A stretch of DNA of 12,500 nt from Symbiodinium natans (taxonomy: Eukaryota > Sar > Dinophyceae > Suessiales > Symbiodiniaceae), in the NCBI GenBank assembly GCA_905221605.1, contig CAJNDS010002686.1, positions 148,757 to 161,256 on the forward strand, written 5' to 3'. Position 1 is the stretch's first letter. Each line of letters opens with the position of its first letter. The translations under genes and the position numbers were made by a program. Positions 10,914 through 12,500 of the stretch are shown in pieces. The notes beneath the pieces were generated by a model. It made no database searches, had not been told where the DNA came from, and saw only the letters and a list, made by a program, of their open reading frames with translations.

Positions 10914-11012
10914 ATGTCTGGGGTCCTGACGCTCCTCAGCCCGACGTTCGGCATCTGTAGCGACTGCTTCCGCCTGCCCAAATGCACCCTAGATCCTAAA
11001 CCTAAACCCTAA
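10914..11012 (+). CDS. Small ORF, 32 codons, Cys-containing
   Basis: ATG after a CT-rich stretch: M-S-G-V-L-T-L-L-S-P-T-F-G-I-C-S-D-C-F-R then L-P-K-C-T-L, ending in translated array and TAA. C-x2-C-x5-C could bind a metal, but so few residues prove nothing. Alternatively this is exon sequence: CGCTCCTCAG at about 10929-10938 is a possible acceptor within it. Confidence 0.22.
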   Translation: MSGVLTLLSPTFGICSDCFRLPKCTLDPKPKP

Positions 11013-11380
11013 ACCCTAAACCCCAAACCCTAATTTAGATTCAAGGGGTTTAGGGCACAGGGGCTTAAAGCCTAAGCCTCAGCCCTAAGCCCCATGCTCT
11101 AACTAGGCCCCAAGCCTGAGATGTTAAACCTCCTAGGGTTTAGGACTTGAGGTTTAGGGATTTTAGCTTGTCGGTTTTAATGTTATTGTTTAGGGTTTCG
11201 GTGTCTGGGCCCTAAACCCTAAACACCAAACACTTACACTCTTAAACCCAAAGTTTAAGTCTTGGAGTGGTTGCTTGGGTTGAGCTTGCGGCTTGGGAAT
11301 ATGGAGTGAAGGGGCGGGGGGAGGGGGATGGATCATTGGATTAGGGTAGGGGGTTTAGGGTTTAGGGTGCGCGAGCTTTC
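10994..11380. repeat. Mixed decayed telomere-like blocks
   Basis: Short CCCTAAA block (10998-11033), decayed words of both orientations (11040-11160), a G-rich/C-rich turn (TTTAGGG...CCCTAAA, 11189-11224), a G/GA-rich stretch (11300-11332) and three TTTAGGG units (11355-11369). No gene seen. Confidence 0.7.
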
Positions 11381-11490
11381 CCTAAGTTGACTGAATGAAG
11401 CACACTGATAAGCTGGGCTATACGTACCCCGAATAAGACTAGAACCATTCAAAGTCTAGTTAACCTACTTAGAAAACCCCCAAGACTACA
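11381..11490. other. Unique island with foldback-family similarity
   Basis: TGGGCTATACGTACCC (11414-11429) is, inverted, a 15-of-16 match to the family sequence GGGTACTTATAGCCCA at 8581-8596. TTAACCTACTTAG (11460-11472) inverts to CTAAGTAGGTTA, also present in the element at 8694-8705. Probably a worn copy; its ends cannot be drawn. Confidence 0.4.
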
Positions 11491-11581
11491 CCCTAAACCC
11501 TAATCCCTAATCCCCAAGCCCCAAACCCTAAATCCAAAACCCTCAACCCTAAACCCCAAACCCTAAACCCTAAACCCTAAA
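11491..11581 (-). repeat. CCCTAAA array, left part decayed
   Basis: CCCTAAT, CCCCAAG and CCCTCAA variants, then four clean units. Confidence 0.92.
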
Positions 11582-11587
11582 CGCAAG

Positions 11588-11666
11588 GCCTCTTGCAACG
11601 ACACGGCGCGGTGCCCGAATCGGCGACTGCAAGGCGGCTCCTGGCCAAGGGATTTGGGGCGTCAGG
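11588..11666 (+). CDS. Putative internal exon (25 codons)
   Basis: AACGCAAG|GC then L-L-Q-R-H-G-A-V-P-E-S-A-T-A-R-R-L-L-A-K then G-F-G-A-S, ending TCAGG|GTTTAGGG. It is flush with a C-rich array upstream and a G-rich array downstream, the arrangement also seen around 10322-10401. The acceptor has no pyrimidine tract. Family unknown. Confidence 0.28.
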
Positions 11667-11910
11667 GTTTAGGGTTTAGGGTTTAGGGGTTAGGGGTTAG
11701 GGTTTAGGGTTTAGGGCTTCTTAGGCTTTAGGGTTTAGGGTTTAGGGTTTAGGGCTTCTTAGGTTTTAGGGTGAGATTTCGGACTTAAAGCCCATAAAGT
11801 CCCAAACCCCTAACCCGAACCCCCCTAAAACCCCTCAACCCTAAAACTCCTAAAGCCCCAAAGCCCTAAAGCCTAAACCCTAAACCCTAAACCCTAAACC
11901 CTAAACCCTT
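11667..11910. repeat. TTTAGGG array with a 40-bp higher-order repeat, then C-rich block
   Basis: TTTAGGG units with GGGCTTCTTAGG appearing twice (about 11714 and 11753), so a multi-unit segment was duplicated. Then a decayed C-rich stretch and five clean CCCTAAA units (11875-11908). Confidence 0.93.
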
Positions 11911-11918
11911 CTCGCCAG

Positions 11919-11992
11919 GGAGCCTGGCCTGCATACAGCGGATCCAAGCGGCTCTGAGTGCGGGCCATCCTGCCCCCAGAAGGAGGATTTAG
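11919..11992 (+). CDS. Putative exon or exon remnant (23 codons)
   Basis: CCTTCTCGCCAG|GG then S-L-A-C-I-Q-R-I-Q-A-A-L-S-A-G-H-P-A-P-R, with the stop TAG formed by the first TTTAGGG of the next array. The acceptor is pyrimidine-rich. Could be a last exon or a frame cut by the array. Confidence 0.27.
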
Positions 11993-12052
11993 GGTTTAGG
12001 GTTTAGGGTTTAGGGTTTAGGGGTTTAGCGTTTAAGGGTTTAGGGGTTTAGC
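11988..12052 (+). repeat. TTTAGGG array, right part decayed
   Basis: Five clean units and then TTTAGCG, TTTAAGG and TTTAGGGG. Confidence 0.92.
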
Positions 12053-12080
12053 GGAGGGAGGGAGGAGGGAGGGAGGGAGA

Positions 12081-12458
12081 ATGGCTAGCAGCGTTATTAT
12101 TGCTGCAGCCGCCCGCACTCTTCCCCCCCCACATGTCGGGGCGGCCCCGCAGGCGTCATCGCCGCCCTCCGCGGAGAGTTCAAGAGGGGGTTTAGTCATA
12201 GTGCAGACCAAGGCACGGGAGACGACTGAACCAATCAGGACACGAGCACAGGACACCAAGAACCCACCGAACCAACCCCCGTATCGAGCCGAGCCAAGAA
12301 GGGGGGGTTGCGGAACGCGCAGACAGGAGGGGGGAGGGGGGGGAGGGGAGAAGGGGGAGGGGGAGGGGAAGGGGGAGGGGAGGGGGGGAGGGGGGGAAGG
12401 AGGGGAGAAGGGAGGGGGGGGGAAGGGGAAGGAAAGGGAAGACAGATTTAAGAACTGA
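12081..12458 (+). CDS. Possible gene start: 125-codon ORF with low-complexity C-terminus
   Basis: True ATG in a purine-rich context (GGGAGAATGG). Residues 1-75 are of mixed composition: M-A-S-S-V-I-I-A-A-A-A-R-T-L then Pro/Ala/Ser-rich and T-K-A-R-E-T-T-E-P-I-R-T-R. An Ala/Ser-rich, Arg-containing start can suit an organelle-targeting peptide, but this is inference. Residues 82-120 are Gly/Glu/Lys simple sequence from the purine tract. The opposite strand is open too (Pro/Leu/Ser-rich). If real, the ORF is probably a first exon ending before the purine tract. Confidence 0.28.
   Translation: MASSVIIAAAARTLPPPHVGAAPQASSPPSAESSRGGLVIVQTKARETTEPIRTRAQDTKNPPNQPPYRAEPRRGGCGTRRQEGGGGGGEKGEGEGKGEGRGGGGEGGEKGGGGKGKEREDRFKN
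12325..12442 (+). repeat. 118-nt uninterrupted purine tract
   Basis: G and A only from 12325 to 12442, mainly GGGGGAGGGG and GGGAAGG words. Such tracts can form triplex (H-DNA) and G-quadruplex structures. A shorter purine run (12053-12081) sits just before the ATG at 12081. Confidence 0.93.
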
Positions 12459-12500
12459 ATGCAAACGCTCTTTTTTAGGATCCTGCCAGCAGTCGAAAGT

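Noticed and set aside
12192-12464. 90-codon minus ORF rich in Pro/Leu/Ser
   Set aside because: It is the complement of the purine tract; low-complexity translation.
1-12500. CRISPR array or bacterial repeat cassette
   Set aside because: Repeats are 7-base units in tandem, without fixed-length repeats alternating with fixed-length spacers of the CRISPR type, and no cas-like gene is present.

Overview
This window looks like nuclear DNA of a eukaryote with the plant-type telomere unit TTTAGGG. That unit is known from plants, many green algae, cryptophytes, chlorarachniophytes, chromerids and dinoflagellates, and the sequence does not decide between them; an alga is my best guess. There is no bacterial operon, rRNA, tRNA or CRISPR array, and no gene I recognise with confidence. 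Roughly half of the window is TTTAGGG or its complement CCCTAAA, in dozens of separate blocks from 3 to about 28 units long, in both orientations, with local variant blocks (TTTGGGG, TTCAGGG, TTGAGGG, CTTAGGG). Mixed orientation and unique DNA between the blocks mean this is interstitial or subtelomeric material, not a chromosome end.

The blocks are separated by GC-richer, non-repetitive islands, mostly 70-125 bp long (the longest is about 600 bp, 3002-3599). Many islands read as short open frames with AG at the upstream edge and GT at the downstream edge. In several the GT is the first GT of the telomere-like array itself (G|GTTTAGGG). The best examples, with compatible phases across the array, are 4676-4767 to 4463-4532 (-), 4204-4344 to 4113-4154 (-), 3442-3544 to 2998-3159 (-), 6251-6280 to 6458-6514 (+) and 7727-7816 to 7885-7967 (+). 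My working model is one or more intron-rich genes, or their remains, whose introns have been filled by telomere-type repeats. Candidate exons run mainly on the minus strand from about 100 to 6650 and on the plus strand from about 5200 to 8100, with a few plus candidates near 10.3-12.4 kb. Any GC-rich 90-bp piece is likely to have an open frame by chance, so each exon call has low confidence.

There is also a family of small foldback elements (complete at 3303-3448 and 8569-8751, partial at 97-136, 8345-8385 and 8769-8840) with the terminal repeat CTTGGAGGTTCATGGTACTT. Its ends carry a built-in AG|GT, as expected of introner-like (intron-making) elements, and several copies contain or are cut by a TTTAGGG block. 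A second, unrelated foldback with 35-bp arms (6312-6444) also holds a telomere-type block in its loop.

Other landmarks are a (CAT/ATT)n microsatellite (4321-4445), an AT-rich island in otherwise GC-rich DNA (10629-10808) and a 118-nt uninterrupted purine tract (12325-12442). Much of the coding-like signal inside the arrays themselves (proteins of the GLGFRVWG or NPKPQ type) is translated repeat and should not be taken as protein.
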